Below are positions 1-9,253 of a stretch of DNA of 44,799 nt, piece after piece (position 1 is the first letter of the stretch; the number at the start of each line of letters is the position of its first letter). Under the pieces are notes generated by a model. The model worked only from the letters and a program-made list of their open reading frames with translations. It searched no databases and was not told where the DNA came from. Source of the stretch: Acidobacteriota bacterium (lineage in GTDB: Bacteria > Acidobacteriota > Terriglobia > Acidiferrales > UBA7541); contig QHYK01000081.1 in assembly GCA_003224085.1 (NCBI GenBank), positions 1-44,799 of the forward strand. The letters are read 5' to 3'. The position numbers were made by a program, and so were the translations under genes.

Positions 1-747
1 GCTTCGCGAAAATATCCATTCCTACTGAATCCGCACGGTGGCCCGACCGGGGCATCCTTGCTGACGTTCAACCCGACAGAGCAGATTCTGGCGGCCAACG
101 GCTATTTGGTGCTCGAACCGAATTTCCGTGGTTCGACGGGACGCGGAGAAAAATTCGCCGGCGCAAACCAGAACGATTGGGGCGACGGCGATTACAAAGA
201 TGACCTGAGCGGCGTGCAAGCGATGGTGGACAAAGGCTGGGCGGATGCCGAGCGGCTCGGAGCGTTTGGCTGGTCGTACGGCGGCTACATGACCATGTGG
301 ATGGACACGCAAACGGCTCGCTTCAAGGCCATCTCACCGGGGGCGGGATTGCCGGACCTCTATTCCATGTATTCGCAGACCGATATTCACCGCTACATGA
401 CCATGTTTTTCAACAACAAGGCGCCGTGGGACAATTTCCAGGAGTATTGGGACCACTCGCCGACGAAATATGTGGCGAATGTGAAGACGCCGACGATGAT
501 CCTGCACGGGCAATCGGATACGCGCGTGCCGATTCCGCAGGCGGAAGAATCTTATCGCGCGCTGTATGAACGGCACGTGCCCGTAGAATACGTGACCTAC
601 ACGAGGGAGAACCACGGTTTCGTCGAACCGAGGCATATTCAGGATCGCTGGCAACGTTACCTGGTGTTCTTTGGGAAATATCTGAACAATCCACCGAAGA
701 CCGAGCCAAAAGAGGTTGTGGAGCAATTGAGCAAGGATTTGCCTTAG
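1..747 (+). CDS. S9 family (prolyl oligopeptidase-type) peptidase, C-terminal part
   Basis: The frame is open from base 1, so the gene is cut at its 5' end and only the catalytic alpha/beta-hydrolase domain is present (about 248 residues). The start of the fragment carries the NPHGGPTG oxyanion-loop motif of S9 peptidases. The nucleophile serine lies in GWSYGG (codon 274-276), the acid in the HGQSDTRVP motif and the histidine in ENHGF, in the expected order and spacing. Members hydrolyse peptides after proline or other residues and are often exported in Acidobacteria. The missing part should encode a beta-propeller and perhaps a signal peptide. It converges on the next gene with 67 bp between the stops. 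Family assignment is secure; substrate preference cannot be told. Confidence 0.93.
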   Translation, partial: ASRKYPFLLNPHGGPTGASLLTFNPTEQILAANGYLVLEPNFRGSTGRGEKFAGANQNDWGDGDYKDDLSGVQAMVDKGWADAERLGAFGWSYGGYMTMWMDTQTARFKAISPGAGLPDLYSMYSQTDIHRYMTMFFNNKAPWDNFQEYWDHSPTKYVANVKTPTMILHGQSDTRVPIPQAEESYRALYERHVPVEYVTYTRENHGFVEPRHIQDRWQRYLVFFGKYLNNPPKTEPKEVVEQLSKDLP

Positions 748-814
748 CGTCGGCCTTAGCTTTTCGCCGCATCCCTTCTTCGTCGGTAGTTATCCTGCGT
801 CTCAGGCAATAGCA

Positions 815-1666
815 TTAATGCGGCTGTGCAGGACTCGCGGCAGCGGACGTTGGTCCGGACACGCTCTTCGCCGGCTGAAAAGAAGCGCGCTTCAGGTACA
901 TGTCACCGTCAATGTACGCGGTGATTTCTGTCCCCTGCGAAAAGACAACTTCCTTGCCGTGGGCAAGGGGCATGATCGTCCCCGCCGTGGAATTGTTTCC
1001 CGTGGCCTCCTGATAAGAACGCGCTGCGGCTCTTTCATTGTCGGCGAGACGAACGTATTTGACCTTAAGCCCCAGTTTCCCGCCCTTGCCCATGCGTCTC
1101 TTGGGCTCGGCTTCCGTCACTTCGGCGCCCGCGGGCGCGCCGCTGCGAATCAAGCACAGGCCATCGACCAGAACGTCTTCCACAACCACGAGGTCCACAG
1201 TGTCGCCGACATGGGCGGTCTCCGAAGAAACGGTCTTGCTGAGTTTCAGGCGGATGGGTGTGTTAATCGGCAGCGTGAGATCGAAACCGGCAGGAGCCGA
1301 GTTTGTTGGCGCAGGTGAGGCGGCCGGTTTGTCATAGGCCGTGCGAGGCCGCGTGGTTTGCGGCGTCGTGAGAAGCGGCGCCGTTGGACCGGGCTTGTCT
1401 TTCAGCAGGACCAAGGTCCCTTCCCCGACATATCCGGTTTCGCCGCTGGCCGTTCGCACCGCGAAAAAGCCTTGATAACGCCCGGTAACCTCGACTTGTT
1501 CGCCGCACTGCAGAGTCCGCATCACATCCATCGTGGTCATAGAGGTGTAGAGGTACGTGTAGCTGTCCTGGCGCGCGCACGCAATCTGACCGCGATGCTG
1601 GGCGCTTGCCAAAGCTGGAAAGAAAAGAACGAAGGCTGCTAGAAAAGACTTGGCGTTCCTTCTCAT
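815..1666 (-). CDS. Exported SH3-like domain protein with a C-terminal beta domain
   Basis: The 283-residue protein has a cleavable signal peptide (about 1-22, ending ALASAQ), a bacterial SH3-like region (about 28-90, with YVGEGTLVLL at its end), a Pro/Thr/Ala-rich linker (92-130) and a C-terminal domain (about 133-270). That last domain is related to the middle of the lipoprotein at 6318-7001: both carry the pattern T-x-SS-x-TAH-x-GD followed by a GA-x-A turn. I chose ATG at 1666 because GAGGTG sits seven bases upstream; a GTG at 1678 is in frame but lies inside that signal. The function is unknown. SH3b domains often bind cell-wall peptides, so an envelope role is an inference. Confidence 0.85.
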   Translation of the reverse strand: MRRNAKSFLAAFVLFFPALASAQHRGQIACARQDSYTYLYTSMTTMDVMRTLQCGEQVEVTGRYQGFFAVRTASGETGYVGEGTLVLLKDKPGPTAPLLTTPQTTRPRTAYDKPAASPAPTNSAPAGFDLTLPINTPIRLKLSKTVSSETAHVGDTVDLVVVEDVLVDGLCLIRSGAPAGAEVTEAEPKRRMGKGGKLGLKVKYVRLADNERAAARSYQEATGNNSTAGTIMPLAHGKEVVFSQGTEITAYIDGDMYLKRASFQPAKSVSGPTSAAASPAQPH

Positions 1667-2068
1667 GAAGCACCTCACCGGCCCACACCCAGAAACGTTG
1701 ACGTTACCCTTCTATTCCAGCGCACCCTCGTGTCCGTGAAAAGCACCAGGACGCGTCTCTTTGCACAAAAAGGTACGACCGCGCGGAAAGATTGCGCCTG
1801 CCAATCCGCGCATCAGGTTCCCTGTTCCAAAGCGAAACCACTAACCCGTGATGGCACAACCTTCCCAAGCCTCCTCTTTCTCGCCTCTTCTGCAAAAGCA
1901 CATCCTCTGACATTTCAATGCATTGCGAACAAAGCAACAGGACATGGCGTAGCGCGTGCAAGAACCAACAAGAAGGCTATAATTAGGTCGCGAAGTCTGT
2001 CTGTTTCAATCGGGAACAATGCTGTAGCCATTGAGTTTTGAAAGAACAACGACCGAAACAGGTAACCC
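1667..2068. other. Intergenic region between divergent genes
   Basis: About 400 bp separate two divergently oriented genes. The only signal I can point to is a perfect TATAAT at 1978-1983 on the plus strand, about 85 bases before the kinase start, without a good -35 at 16-18 bp. Short frames inside it have no recognisable features. It presumably holds both promoters. Confidence 0.5.
1978..1983 (+). promoter_or_regulatory. Candidate -10 element for the sensor kinase operon
   Basis: The hexamer matches TATAAT exactly and lies in an A/T-richer stretch upstream of the kinase gene. The hexamer 17 bp upstream (CGTGCA) matches TTGACA poorly, so the promoter would need an activator or an alternative -35. 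It is a weak call by itself. Confidence 0.3.
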
Positions 2069-4330
2069 TTGCAACTGCTCAACACAAAACCTGCGGGACA
2101 GCCTCGGGACGCGCAAGCAAAGAGGCTCCACGCTAGTTTCCACCGTATTGAGCGACGGGAATGGTGGCTCTGGGCCGCCGCCTTCTTGATTACCTTGCTT
2201 CTGACGGGCGCGCTGGCCTCCTTCTTGCTACCTGGCGCTTACCTTCACCAGGACTTCTACGCGCAGCACATGGTGTCGCAGGCCATGCGCGGCTTGGTGG
2301 GCCTCGTATTTCTCTTCGACCTCTACACCATCTATCAACATCTTTTGATTCATCGCATCCGCATGGAGCTGGTAAAGCGGGAAGAGCTGTTTCACCTGAT
2401 CAGCGAGAACGCCGCGGACATGATTGCAGTCGTGGACACGCAAGGGAAACGGCTCTTTAACAGCCTCTCTTATCAAAGAGTCCTAGGATATTCGCCCGAG
2501 GAGTTGCAAGCCTCCTCGGCCTTCGAGCAGATTCATCCCGAGGATCGCGAACGAATCAAGCGAGCGGCTGAAGAGGCCCGCCGCACGGGAATCGGCAAGA
2601 CCCTGGAATACCGCCTTCAACATAAAAATGGTTCCTGGCTGGTGCTGGAATCTACCTCCAGCGTGATTCTCGATGCCAAGGGGGAACCGGAAAAGCTGGT
2701 GATCGTGAATCGCGACGTCACCGAGCGCAAGAGAGCGGAGGAGGCCCTGCGGCGTTCCGAGGCGGATTTTCGTTCCTTGGTCGAGGATGCGCCCTACGGA
2801 ATCTACCGCGCCGGCGTCACGGGCCGGTTGCTGCAAGTCAATCCCGCGCTCCGCAAAATGCTGGGCTACGAGCAGGAGCAGGATCTCTTAAGAAAAGATC
2901 TGGCCACCGATGTTTTTCTTCACAGCGGCGAATATCAACGTCTCGTGGAACACCTCACAAACACGGAAGAGGTCAAAGACGTTGAAATGGAGTGGAAGAT
3001 GCAAGACGAAACGCCGATTACTGTGCGTTGCTCTGGCCGGCGCATCGATGATGAACGCGGCTTTCCCGCGTGCTTCGAAGTGTTCGCCGAGGACGTAACC
3101 GAAAGGCGCGTCCTGGAAAAGCAACTGCGCATGGCGCAAAAAATGGAAGCCATCGGGCGGCTCTCTGGCGGAATCGCTCACGATTTCAACAATCTTCTTG
3201 GCGTCATCATCGGGTACAGCCGCGTGTTGAAAAAATCCTTGGGCCCGGAAAACGAACTCTCCGAGCATGCCGCAGAAATCGAGAAGGCCGGCCAACGCGC
3301 GGCGGCGATGACGAAGCAGCTCCTGGCTTTCAGCCGCCAGCAAGTCATGACTCCCGAGATTCTCAGCCTCAACACGCTCGTGACGGACATGGAGAAAATG
3401 CTTCCCCGGCTGCTGGGTGAAGACATTGAAGTCTCCCCGTCGTTGGATCCCAACCTTGGCAGCGTGAAGGCAGACCAAAGCCAAATCGAGCAGGTCATCA
3501 TGAACCTAGCGGTCAATGCGCGCGATGCCATGCCTAACGGCGGCAAATTGAAGATCCACACCGCCAACGCACAGCTGGACCAGGCTTATACGCGTACTCA
3601 TCCAGGCTCCCGCATTGGAGATTACGTCTGCCTTTCGGTTATTGACACGGGCACAGGAATGCCCCCGGGAGTCCTGACGCACATTTTCGAGCCTTTCTTT
3701 ACCACGAAAGAGCGTGGCAAGGGCACGGGCCTGGGCCTGGCAACCGTTTACGGCATCGTGAAACAGAGTAACGGGTACATCTGGGTGGACAGCGCCCCCG
3801 GCAAGGGCGCCTCCTTTCAAATTTATCTTCCCCTTCATGTCGGCACGATATCGGTCGAGCAAAAGCATTCTCTCGCAGAAAAACTGCAAGGTTCCGAAAA
3901 AATTCTTCTCGTGGAGGATTCCGAACCGTTGAAAAAGCTGGCGCAGAAATTTCTGGAGGCAGCGGGATTCCGCGTGTTATCAGCGGGCAGCGGCGAAGAA
4001 GCCCTGGAAGTTGCGGCCAACCATGGCGGAACATTTCATCTGCTCCTGACCGACGTCGTTATGCCGGGAATAAACGGGCGCGCCCTAGCCGAGCAATTGT
4101 TGCCGCGGCAGCCGGGAATGCGCGTCCTTTACATGTCCGGATATACCGACAGCTTCATCGCAGGACACGGCGTCCTCGAGCCAGGCACGCAGCTGCTCCA
4201 TAAGCCCTTCACCGATGAAGTGCTCGTCCGCAAAGTCCGTGAAGTGCTCGACGCCGGCAAAAAATCGGGCGACGGGGCCGCTCGCCCCGCGGAGTCTGAA
4301 CTCACCGGAAGCGGCCTGCGGTCCGACTAA
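2069..4330 (+). CDS. Membrane PAS-PAS hybrid sensor histidine kinase with C-terminal receiver
   Basis: The 753-residue protein senses a signal and relays phosphate. It has two membrane segments (about 33-55 and 72-93), PAS domains at about 107-220 and 228-345, a HisKA domain with phosphoacceptor His371 in GGIAHDFNN, an HATPase domain (N box NARDAM near 483, DTGTGM near 526, GTGLGLATV near 552) and a receiver (about 610-728) with phosphoacceptor Asp662 and Lys712. This is the layout of PAS hybrid kinases that hand phosphate to separate response regulators. Translation appears to begin at a TTG with a weak AGGTAA upstream, because the next in-frame ATG (codon 68) would delete the first membrane segment. 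Two receiver-output genes follow at 19-21 bp spacing, so the three are probably one operon. The ligand is unknown. Confidence 0.9.
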   Translation: MQLLNTKPAGQPRDAQAKRLHASFHRIERREWWLWAAAFLITLLLTGALASFLLPGAYLHQDFYAQHMVSQAMRGLVGLVFLFDLYTIYQHLLIHRIRMELVKREELFHLISENAADMIAVVDTQGKRLFNSLSYQRVLGYSPEELQASSAFEQIHPEDRERIKRAAEEARRTGIGKTLEYRLQHKNGSWLVLESTSSVILDAKGEPEKLVIVNRDVTERKRAEEALRRSEADFRSLVEDAPYGIYRAGVTGRLLQVNPALRKMLGYEQEQDLLRKDLATDVFLHSGEYQRLVEHLTNTEEVKDVEMEWKMQDETPITVRCSGRRIDDERGFPACFEVFAEDVTERRVLEKQLRMAQKMEAIGRLSGGIAHDFNNLLGVIIGYSRVLKKSLGPENELSEHAAEIEKAGQRAAAMTKQLLAFSRQQVMTPEILSLNTLVTDMEKMLPRLLGEDIEVSPSLDPNLGSVKADQSQIEQVIMNLAVNARDAMPNGGKLKIHTANAQLDQAYTRTHPGSRIGDYVCLSVIDTGTGMPPGVLTHIFEPFFTTKERGKGTGLGLATVYGIVKQSNGYIWVDSAPGKGASFQIYLPLHVGTISVEQKHSLAEKLQGSEKILLVEDSEPLKKLAQKFLEAAGFRVLSAGSGEEALEVAANHGGTFHLLLTDVVMPGINGRALAEQLLPRQPGMRVLYMSGYTDSFIAGHGVLEPGTQLLHKPFTDEVLVRKVREVLDAGKKSGDGAARPAESELTGSGLRSD

Positions 4331-4349
4331 AAAAGGAGAAGACGGGAAT

Positions 4350-5015
4350 ATGGAAAAGCTGTTGATTGTCGACGACGATGCCGCGCTGCGGCGGCTGATG
4401 CGCCTGGAACTGAGCGACACGTACGAAGTCATCGATTCCGGCGAACCGGAACAAGGTTTGGCTCTTGCCCTGGAATCCAAACCCAAAGCCATCCTGCTCG
4501 ACTTGCGCATGCCGAAATATTCCGGTTACGAACTGCTGCAAACCTTCACTTCCTTCAGCCACACACAAAAAATTCCCGTCATCATCGTGAGCGGCGAGGC
4601 CGGCGGCCAGACCAAAGAACATTGCAAACAGCTTGGTGCCGCCGGGTATTTCGAGAAGCCCATTGACTTTGACGCGCTGCGGGTCTGTCTTCGCCAGATT
4701 GCCAAAGACCGCGTCGATACTCCCCGCCGCGAGGTGCGCGTGCGCTTGCGCGTAGCCTTGAAGCTGATGGGCCTCAACGATCGTGGCGAACATTCGGAAG
4801 AGCCGGCCACCACTGAAAATGTGAGCTTGAGCGGATTCCTTTGCGTCTGCGCCGCTCCTTTCGCTGTGAATTCGGTTCTGTCCGTCTATCTCACCAGCCC
4901 TGACGAGAAGTACGCGGGTAAAGTCAGAGTTGTCCATACGGATTCCCAGGGAGGCAAACTCCACCGCTACGGATGCGTATTCACCGAGAAGGCCGGTCCC
5001 TGGGTGTTGCAGTAG
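4350..5015 (+). CDS. Response regulator with receiver and PilZ (c-di-GMP binding) domains
   Basis: The 221-residue protein joins a receiver (1-120; acidic pair Asp8/Asp9, phosphoacceptor Asp51, Lys103) to a PilZ domain (about 124-220). The two c-di-GMP-binding PilZ motifs are visible: R-x-x-x-R at 126-130 and N-x-S-x-x-G at 157-162. It should bind c-di-GMP and change behaviour when phosphorylated, probably by the kinase encoded 19 bp upstream. ATG at 4350 is preferred over longer in-frame starts because AGGAG at 4334-4338 is well placed and the receiver begins right after it. The next gene encodes an HD-GYP protein, so c-di-GMP sensing and breakdown are co-encoded. The downstream partner is not in the window. 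Confidence 0.9.
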   Translation: MEKLLIVDDDAALRRLMRLELSDTYEVIDSGEPEQGLALALESKPKAILLDLRMPKYSGYELLQTFTSFSHTQKIPVIIVSGEAGGQTKEHCKQLGAAGYFEKPIDFDALRVCLRQIAKDRVDTPRREVRVRLRVALKLMGLNDRGEHSEEPATTENVSLSGFLCVCAAPFAVNSVLSVYLTSPDEKYAGKVRVVHTDSQGGKLHRYGCVFTEKAGPWVLQ

Positions 5016-5036
5016 CGGCCCGAACGGAATTCTTCG

Positions 5037-6224
5037 ATGCAAGAAGCGAATAAAGTTCATCAGCCGCGAAAAGAAATTCAGCCTGACAAGAATTCCTCCA
5101 ACGGCTCCCCTGCCACGCGGGTCCTTGCCGTCGACGACGAGCCCGCTGCCGCTAAACTCCTCTCCCTCATCCTGGCGCCCCCAGCCTTCCGCTGCACCAC
5201 GGCTTGTACCGCGGAAGAAGCCCTCGTGGCCTTGCAGCGCGAGCCCTTCGACGCGGTCATTTCCGACCTGCAGATGCCGGGGCTCAGCGGCATGGAACTT
5301 CTGATGGAAGTCCGCCACAAACACCCTTACATGGCGTTTTTGGTGACCACCGGTGTAGACGACGTGGATATTGGTGTCAAAGCCATGCGTTCTGGCGCCG
5401 ACGATTACCTCGTCAAGCCTCTTCGCGAAAGCGCCGTCGTGGCCAGCCTCGAAAACGCCCTCCATAAACGGCACCTTGAGCAGGAACTCGAGCATTACCG
5501 CAAGCATCTCGAAGAAATGGTGGCCGCGCGCACCGACCAACTGCAGGCCGCCCTGAAGCAGATCGAACAGAGCTACGAAGATACGCTGGAAGCCCTTGGC
5601 GCGGCCATCGACCTTCGTGACAACGAGACCGGCGGACACTCCCAGCGCGTCTGCCGCTATTCGCTCGAAATTGCCCGTGCCATGGGCTGGCAAGGCAAGG
5701 ATCTGGGACGTCTGGCGCGAGGCGCCTACCTGCACGACATTGGAAAGCTTGGCGTGCCGGACGGCATCCTTCTCAAACCAGGCCCCCTCACCGCCGAAGA
5801 ACGCAAACTCATGCAGCGCCACTCTCAGATCGGGTTCGAGTTGATCAAGGACATTCCCTTTCTCGCCGACGCGGCCGAAGTCGTCCTTATGCATCACGAG
5901 CGCTTCGACGGCAGCGGCTATCCGCAGGGTCTTAAAAGAGAACAAATCCCTTTAAGCGCAAGGATTTTCGCCATTGCCGACACGCTTGACGCAGTCACCT
6001 CCGACCGGGCCTATCAGCGCGCCTCGTCTTTCGAATCCGCGCGGGAGATCATTCGCCGCCTTTCCGGCACTGCCTTTGACCCACAAGTCGTAGCGGTGTT
6101 CCTAAACATTCGTGAAGATGTATGGCCGACCATCGCGAAACATCAGCGCCAGATTGCGGGACTCTCGCCCGAGATGCGTAGAAATCCGGCCATGGTTCTT
6201 CCCGGGCTTGGTCTGATTCGCTGA
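5037..6224 (+). CDS. Response regulator with receiver and HD-GYP c-di-GMP phosphodiesterase domain
   Basis: The protein has 395 residues: a receiver (about 27-140; Asp33/Asp34, phosphoacceptor Asp77, Lys127), a helical linker likely to form a coiled coil (about 140-185), and an HD-GYP domain (about 186-370). The metal-binding HD pair is His233-Asp234, followed by His201, His286/His287 and Asp315 as further ligands; the signature GYP is at 294-296. HD-GYP proteins hydrolyse c-di-GMP to pGpG and GMP. Together with the upstream hybrid kinase and PilZ protein it forms a compact c-di-GMP control cassette. The Shine-Dalgarno sequence is weak, and coupling across the 21-bp gap is likely. All catalytic residues appear intact. 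Confidence 0.93.
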   Translation: MQEANKVHQPRKEIQPDKNSSNGSPATRVLAVDDEPAAAKLLSLILAPPAFRCTTACTAEEALVALQREPFDAVISDLQMPGLSGMELLMEVRHKHPYMAFLVTTGVDDVDIGVKAMRSGADDYLVKPLRESAVVASLENALHKRHLEQELEHYRKHLEEMVAARTDQLQAALKQIEQSYEDTLEALGAAIDLRDNETGGHSQRVCRYSLEIARAMGWQGKDLGRLARGAYLHDIGKLGVPDGILLKPGPLTAEERKLMQRHSQIGFELIKDIPFLADAAEVVLMHHERFDGSGYPQGLKREQIPLSARIFAIADTLDAVTSDRAYQRASSFESAREIIRRLSGTAFDPQVVAVFLNIREDVWPTIAKHQRQIAGLSPEMRRNPAMVLPGLGLIR

Positions 6225-6317
6225 ATCCGCACGCAATTTTCCGGAGCGCCTTTGACATCATCGCTTTTCGGAGTATGTTGGAAGAAGTAAGCGCATCCAG
6301 CCCAAGTGGAGGAATTG

Positions 6318-7001
6318 ATGATTCGTTCGTTTCTTGTGGGTTCCCTTTTTCTCGGCCTGCTTTTTGCCGGCTGCCAGGGGCAGAAATCCGCGGACCAGCA
6401 ACCAGGTGGCCCGGATGCAACTGCGAGCTCGTCGCCTTCCGCCGCGGAATCCGCCAAGAACGCTGTAAAAAGAGCTCTTGAACCGAAACCTCTCGTCGTT
6501 CCCGCGGACACCGTAATCGCGGTCGTACTCGACCAGACCATTAGCTCCAAGACCGCTCATTCCGGCGACAAGTTTTCTGCCACCATCGAATCGCCTGTAG
6601 ACATCCTAGGCAAAGTGGCCATCCCCAGGGGTGCGCGCGCCGAAGGCGTTGTAAGCGAGGCCAAGGCTGCAGGCCGCTTCAAAGGCGGCGCCGCTCTTGC
6701 CCTGGAACTCACCAGCATCACGGTCGCTGGCCGCGATTATGAGGTCCGGACGTCCAGCGCCGCCATGTCCAGCAAGGGCAAAGGCAAGCGCACGGCGGCG
6801 ATGGTGGGGGGCGGTGCGGCTGGAGGTGCGGCAATTGGTGGAATTGCCGGAGGTGGCAAGGGCGCGGCCATTGGCGCTCTCATCGGAGCTGCCGCAGGCA
6901 CGAGCGGTGCCGGATTAACCGGCAACCGCGACATCACTCTGAGCGCGGAAACGCCGCTCGACTTCAAGCTCCTCGAGCCCGTAAAGATTCGCGAAAAGTA
7001 A
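6318..7001 (+). CDS. Lipoprotein with beta domain and glycine-zipper segment
   Basis: The 227-residue protein carries a lipoprotein signal with lipobox LFAGC (lipidated Cys19), a low-complexity Ser/Ala region, a beta domain (about 61-145) and a glycine zipper (about 162-200, repeated GGAAIGGIAGG-type turns), then a short C-terminal beta segment. Glycine zippers of this kind insert into or span membranes in outer-membrane lipoproteins. The beta domain is homologous to the C-terminal domain of the exported protein at 815-1666. ATG at 6318 has GGAGG at 6308-6312, so the GTG at 6306 is less likely. A strong intrinsic terminator follows, so the gene ends its own transcript. Function unknown; an envelope role is inferred. 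Confidence 0.85.
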   Translation: MIRSFLVGSLFLGLLFAGCQGQKSADQQPGGPDATASSSPSAAESAKNAVKRALEPKPLVVPADTVIAVVLDQTISSKTAHSGDKFSATIESPVDILGKVAIPRGARAEGVVSEAKAAGRFKGGAALALELTSITVAGRDYEVRTSSAAMSSKGKGKRTAAMVGGGAAGGAAIGGIAGGGKGAAIGALIGAAAGTSGAGLTGNRDITLSAETPLDFKLLEPVKIREK

Positions 7002-7030
7002 CTTCGGCAAACAGCACTTTGCTTCTGACG

Positions 7031-7069
7031 CTCCGCGGTTAAGTCCTCTTTCCGCGGAGCACTTTTTTT
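7031..7069 (+). terminator. Rho-independent terminator after the lipoprotein gene
   Basis: An eight-base perfect stem CTCCGCGG (7031-7038) pairs with CCGCGGAG (7052-7059) across a 13-base loop and is followed by CAC and seven T residues (7063-7069). It lies 29 bases past the lipoprotein stop codon. Confidence 0.9.
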
Positions 7070-7118
7070 CACCTCGTCGGAACTCTCTTTCGTCCTCCCT
7101 CTAACCTTAGCCCTCATT

Positions 7119-7190
7119 TGTCATTTCGACCGGAGGGACTGCATCGTTATGCCGTCCGGCAGCGGAGAAATCCCTCTGCGAATTTCGATT
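7119..7190. repeat. Dispersed intergenic repeat, copy 1 (TTTCGACCG family)
   Basis: This stretch shares a common scaffold with 19694-19775: TCATTTCGACCG near the start, a variable G/C-rich middle, then a GGAGAAATC-C/T-CTCT block and a tail of TTTCGA-type words. The copies differ by substitutions and short indels, so they are old relatives. The tail passes into a run of TTTC/TTTCGA words up to about 7285. Such elements occur many times in acidobacterial genomes. Confidence 0.65.
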
Positions 7191-7291
7191 TTCGTATTTC
7201 CTATTTCGAGTCTCGAGTTTCCATTTTCAAATCTGCGTTTTCCAATTTCCTATTTCGGCCTTCGCCTTTCGATTTATTCCCGCAGAAGCGT

Positions 7292-7297
7292 TAGAAT
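7292..7297 (+). promoter_or_regulatory. Candidate -10 element for pcaF
   Basis: TAGAAT matches five of six consensus bases and ends 15 bases before the pcaF ATG. No convincing -35 is present in the T/C-rich tract upstream. It would give a very short leader that still contains the AAGGA ribosome-binding site at 7303-7307. Confidence 0.35.
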
Positions 7298-7312
7298 CCT
7301 CCAAGGACGCCT

Positions 7313-8518
7313 ATGGAATCAGCCTACCTCTGCGACGCCATTCGAACGCCCTTCGGCCGCTACGGCGGAACTCTCGCCACCATTCGCACCGACGACCTCG
7401 CCGCCATTCCCATCAAAGCACTCGTTGCGCGCAATTCCAGCGTCGACTGGAACGCCCTCGCCGACGTCGTCTACGGCTGCGCCAATCAAGCCGGCGAAGA
7501 CAATCGCAACGTCGCCCGCATGGCCCTTTTACTCGCGGGTCTGCCCCAGGAAGTTCCCGGCGACACCGTAAACCGCCTCTGCGGTTCCAGCATGGATGCT
7601 GTAGCTATCGCCTCGCGCGCCATCAAGTCCGGCGAAGCCGACCTTGTCATCGCAGGAGGCGTCGAAAGCATGTCCCGCGCACCGTTCGTCCTTGGCAAAG
7701 CCGACAGCGCTTTCTCCCGCTCCGCGAAACTCGAGGACACCACCATCGGCTGGCGCTTCGTCAATCCGCTCATGAAAGCGAAGTACGGCACCGACTCCAT
7801 GCCCGAAACCGGCGAAATCGTGGCCGAGGAATTCCACGTCAGCCGCAAGGATCAGGATCTCTTCGCTCTCTGCAGCCAGCAGCGCGCCGCCGGCGCCATT
7901 CGCTCCTGCCGCATGAGCCAGGAAATTGTACCCGTCCCCATTCCGCAGAAGAAGGGCGACCCCGTGCTCTTTTCCGAAGACGAACATCCTCGCCCCGACA
8001 CGACTCTCGAAGCTCTCTCAAAATTGAAGCCCATCGTCAAGCCCGACGGCACCATCACTGCGGGCAACGCTTCTGGCGTCAACGACGGCGCGTGCGCATT
8101 GCTCCTTGCTTCCGAAGCCGCTGCAAAACGCCATGGCCTCACGCCGAGAGCTCGCGTCGTCACCGGAGCAGTTGCAGGCGTCGCGCCGCGCATCATGGGC
8201 ATAGGCCCAGCTCCGGCCACACGCAAGGTCCTCGCAAAAGCAGGTCTCGAGCTCTCGCAAATGGACGTCATCGAGCTCAACGAAGCTTTCGCTTCGCAAG
8301 CGCTCGCCGTCCTCCGCGACTTGGGAATTCCGGACGACGCCCCTCACGTCAATCCCAACGGAGGCGCAATCGCCATCGGCCATCCGCTCGGCGCCAGCGG
8401 CGCGCGCCTGGTCACCACCGCGCTCTATCAACTCCTGCGCACCAAAGGCCGCTACGCTCTCTGCACCATGTGCATCGGCGTCGGCCAAGGCATCGCCCTC
8501 ATCCTCGAACGCGTTTGA
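7313..8518 (+). CDS. pcaF: 3-oxoadipyl-CoA thiolase (beta-ketoadipyl-CoA thiolase)
   Basis: This 401-residue thiolase catalyses the last step of the beta-ketoadipate pathway, cleaving 3-oxoadipyl-CoA with CoA to succinyl-CoA and acetyl-CoA. The nucleophile Cys90 lies in NRLCGSSMDA, the base His357 in GHPLGASGAR and the second cysteine Cys387 in CTMCIGVGQG. Length and the N-terminal words GCANQAGEDNRNVARM and SMPET are those of PcaF/PaaJ-type enzymes rather than of acetoacetyl-CoA thiolases. AAGGA at 7303-7307 supports this ATG. A pcaD-like gene lies about 1.9 kb downstream on the same strand, supporting an aromatic-acid role. A role in another acyl-CoA degradation route cannot be excluded. 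Confidence 0.9.
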   Translation: MESAYLCDAIRTPFGRYGGTLATIRTDDLAAIPIKALVARNSSVDWNALADVVYGCANQAGEDNRNVARMALLLAGLPQEVPGDTVNRLCGSSMDAVAIASRAIKSGEADLVIAGGVESMSRAPFVLGKADSAFSRSAKLEDTTIGWRFVNPLMKAKYGTDSMPETGEIVAEEFHVSRKDQDLFALCSQQRAAGAIRSCRMSQEIVPVPIPQKKGDPVLFSEDEHPRPDTTLEALSKLKPIVKPDGTITAGNASGVNDGACALLLASEAAAKRHGLTPRARVVTGAVAGVAPRIMGIGPAPATRKVLAKAGLELSQMDVIELNEAFASQALAVLRDLGIPDDAPHVNPNGGAIAIGHPLGASGARLVTTALYQLLRTKGRYALCTMCIGVGQGIALILERV

Positions 8519-8731
8519 AGGCACCGGTTCAGCCCGCCAGCCAAATACATCTTCCTTCTCGTCCCCATCGCACAGAATGGACCTCCCTACCCGCCCCCAA
8601 TACGGGGTTTGTAGCCAGCAAAGAGTTACAATAATGCTTGTCCAGTCTCTCCCCCCACTAACCCCTCCCAGCCCGGTCGACCCCTGTAACCGAGCCAACG
8701 CTTTTCACTCTTTCTTTCTCGGAGGGCCGTC

Positions 8732-9166
8732 ATGAAAGAGTTCGATCCTCATCTGAACGCCGCTTGGTGGGCGCTCCGCATTGCCCTGGGAGTCGGTCCC
8801 ATCCTCGCCGGCGTTGACAAGTACTTCAACAAACTCGCCGACTGGACCATGTACCTCAGCCCCCTTGCCACCAAGATGATCCCTGTGAAAGACACCACCT
8901 TCATGCACATCGTGGGCGTTGTCGAAATCATTGCGGGGATTATCGTTCTCACGCGCTGGACCAAGATCGGCAGTTACATCGTCGGCCTGTGGCTGTTGGC
9001 CGTTGCGGCCAACTTGCTCACTACAGGAATGTTTTATGACTTGACGATGCGCGACGTGGAAATCGCCGTTGCCGCGTTCGCGCTTTCTCAACTTAGCGTA
9101 GTCCGCGAGAGTTCCTTGCTGGCGTCCGCATCGAAGCAAGGAACGCCGCAGGCAACGTCACCGTGA
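8732..9166 (+). CDS. DoxX-like small integral membrane protein
   Basis: The 144-residue protein has about four hydrophobic segments (near 11-30, 58-78, 81-103 and 108-125) and the general pattern of the DoxX/DoxD-like superfamily, whose members are small quinone-linked or thiosulfate-related membrane proteins, many of unknown function. A good GGAGG ribosome-binding site (8721-8725) precedes the ATG. A TACAAT at 8627-8632 may be the -10 of a promoter in the 213-bp gap after pcaF. It sits in the same direction as pcaF and the next small exported-protein gene. No catalytic residues can be named. Confidence 0.75.
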   Translation: MKEFDPHLNAAWWALRIALGVGPILAGVDKYFNKLADWTMYLSPLATKMIPVKDTTFMHIVGVVEIIAGIIVLTRWTKIGSYIVGLWLLAVAANLLTTGMFYDLTMRDVEIAVAAFALSQLSVVRESSLLASASKQGTPQATSP

Positions 9167-9253
9167 TCGTCGCTCGAATTCCCAGTGCAAATCCATAAGC
9201 CCGGCTCTTTCCCGGATTGTTGACAGGAATACAAAACTCAAACGGAGGAGATC

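Noticed and set aside
4302-5945. A 547-codon open frame on the minus strand
   Set aside because: It is antisense to the PilZ and HD-GYP genes, whose motifs are intact; it has no start signal, and long antisense frames are common in GC-rich genes.
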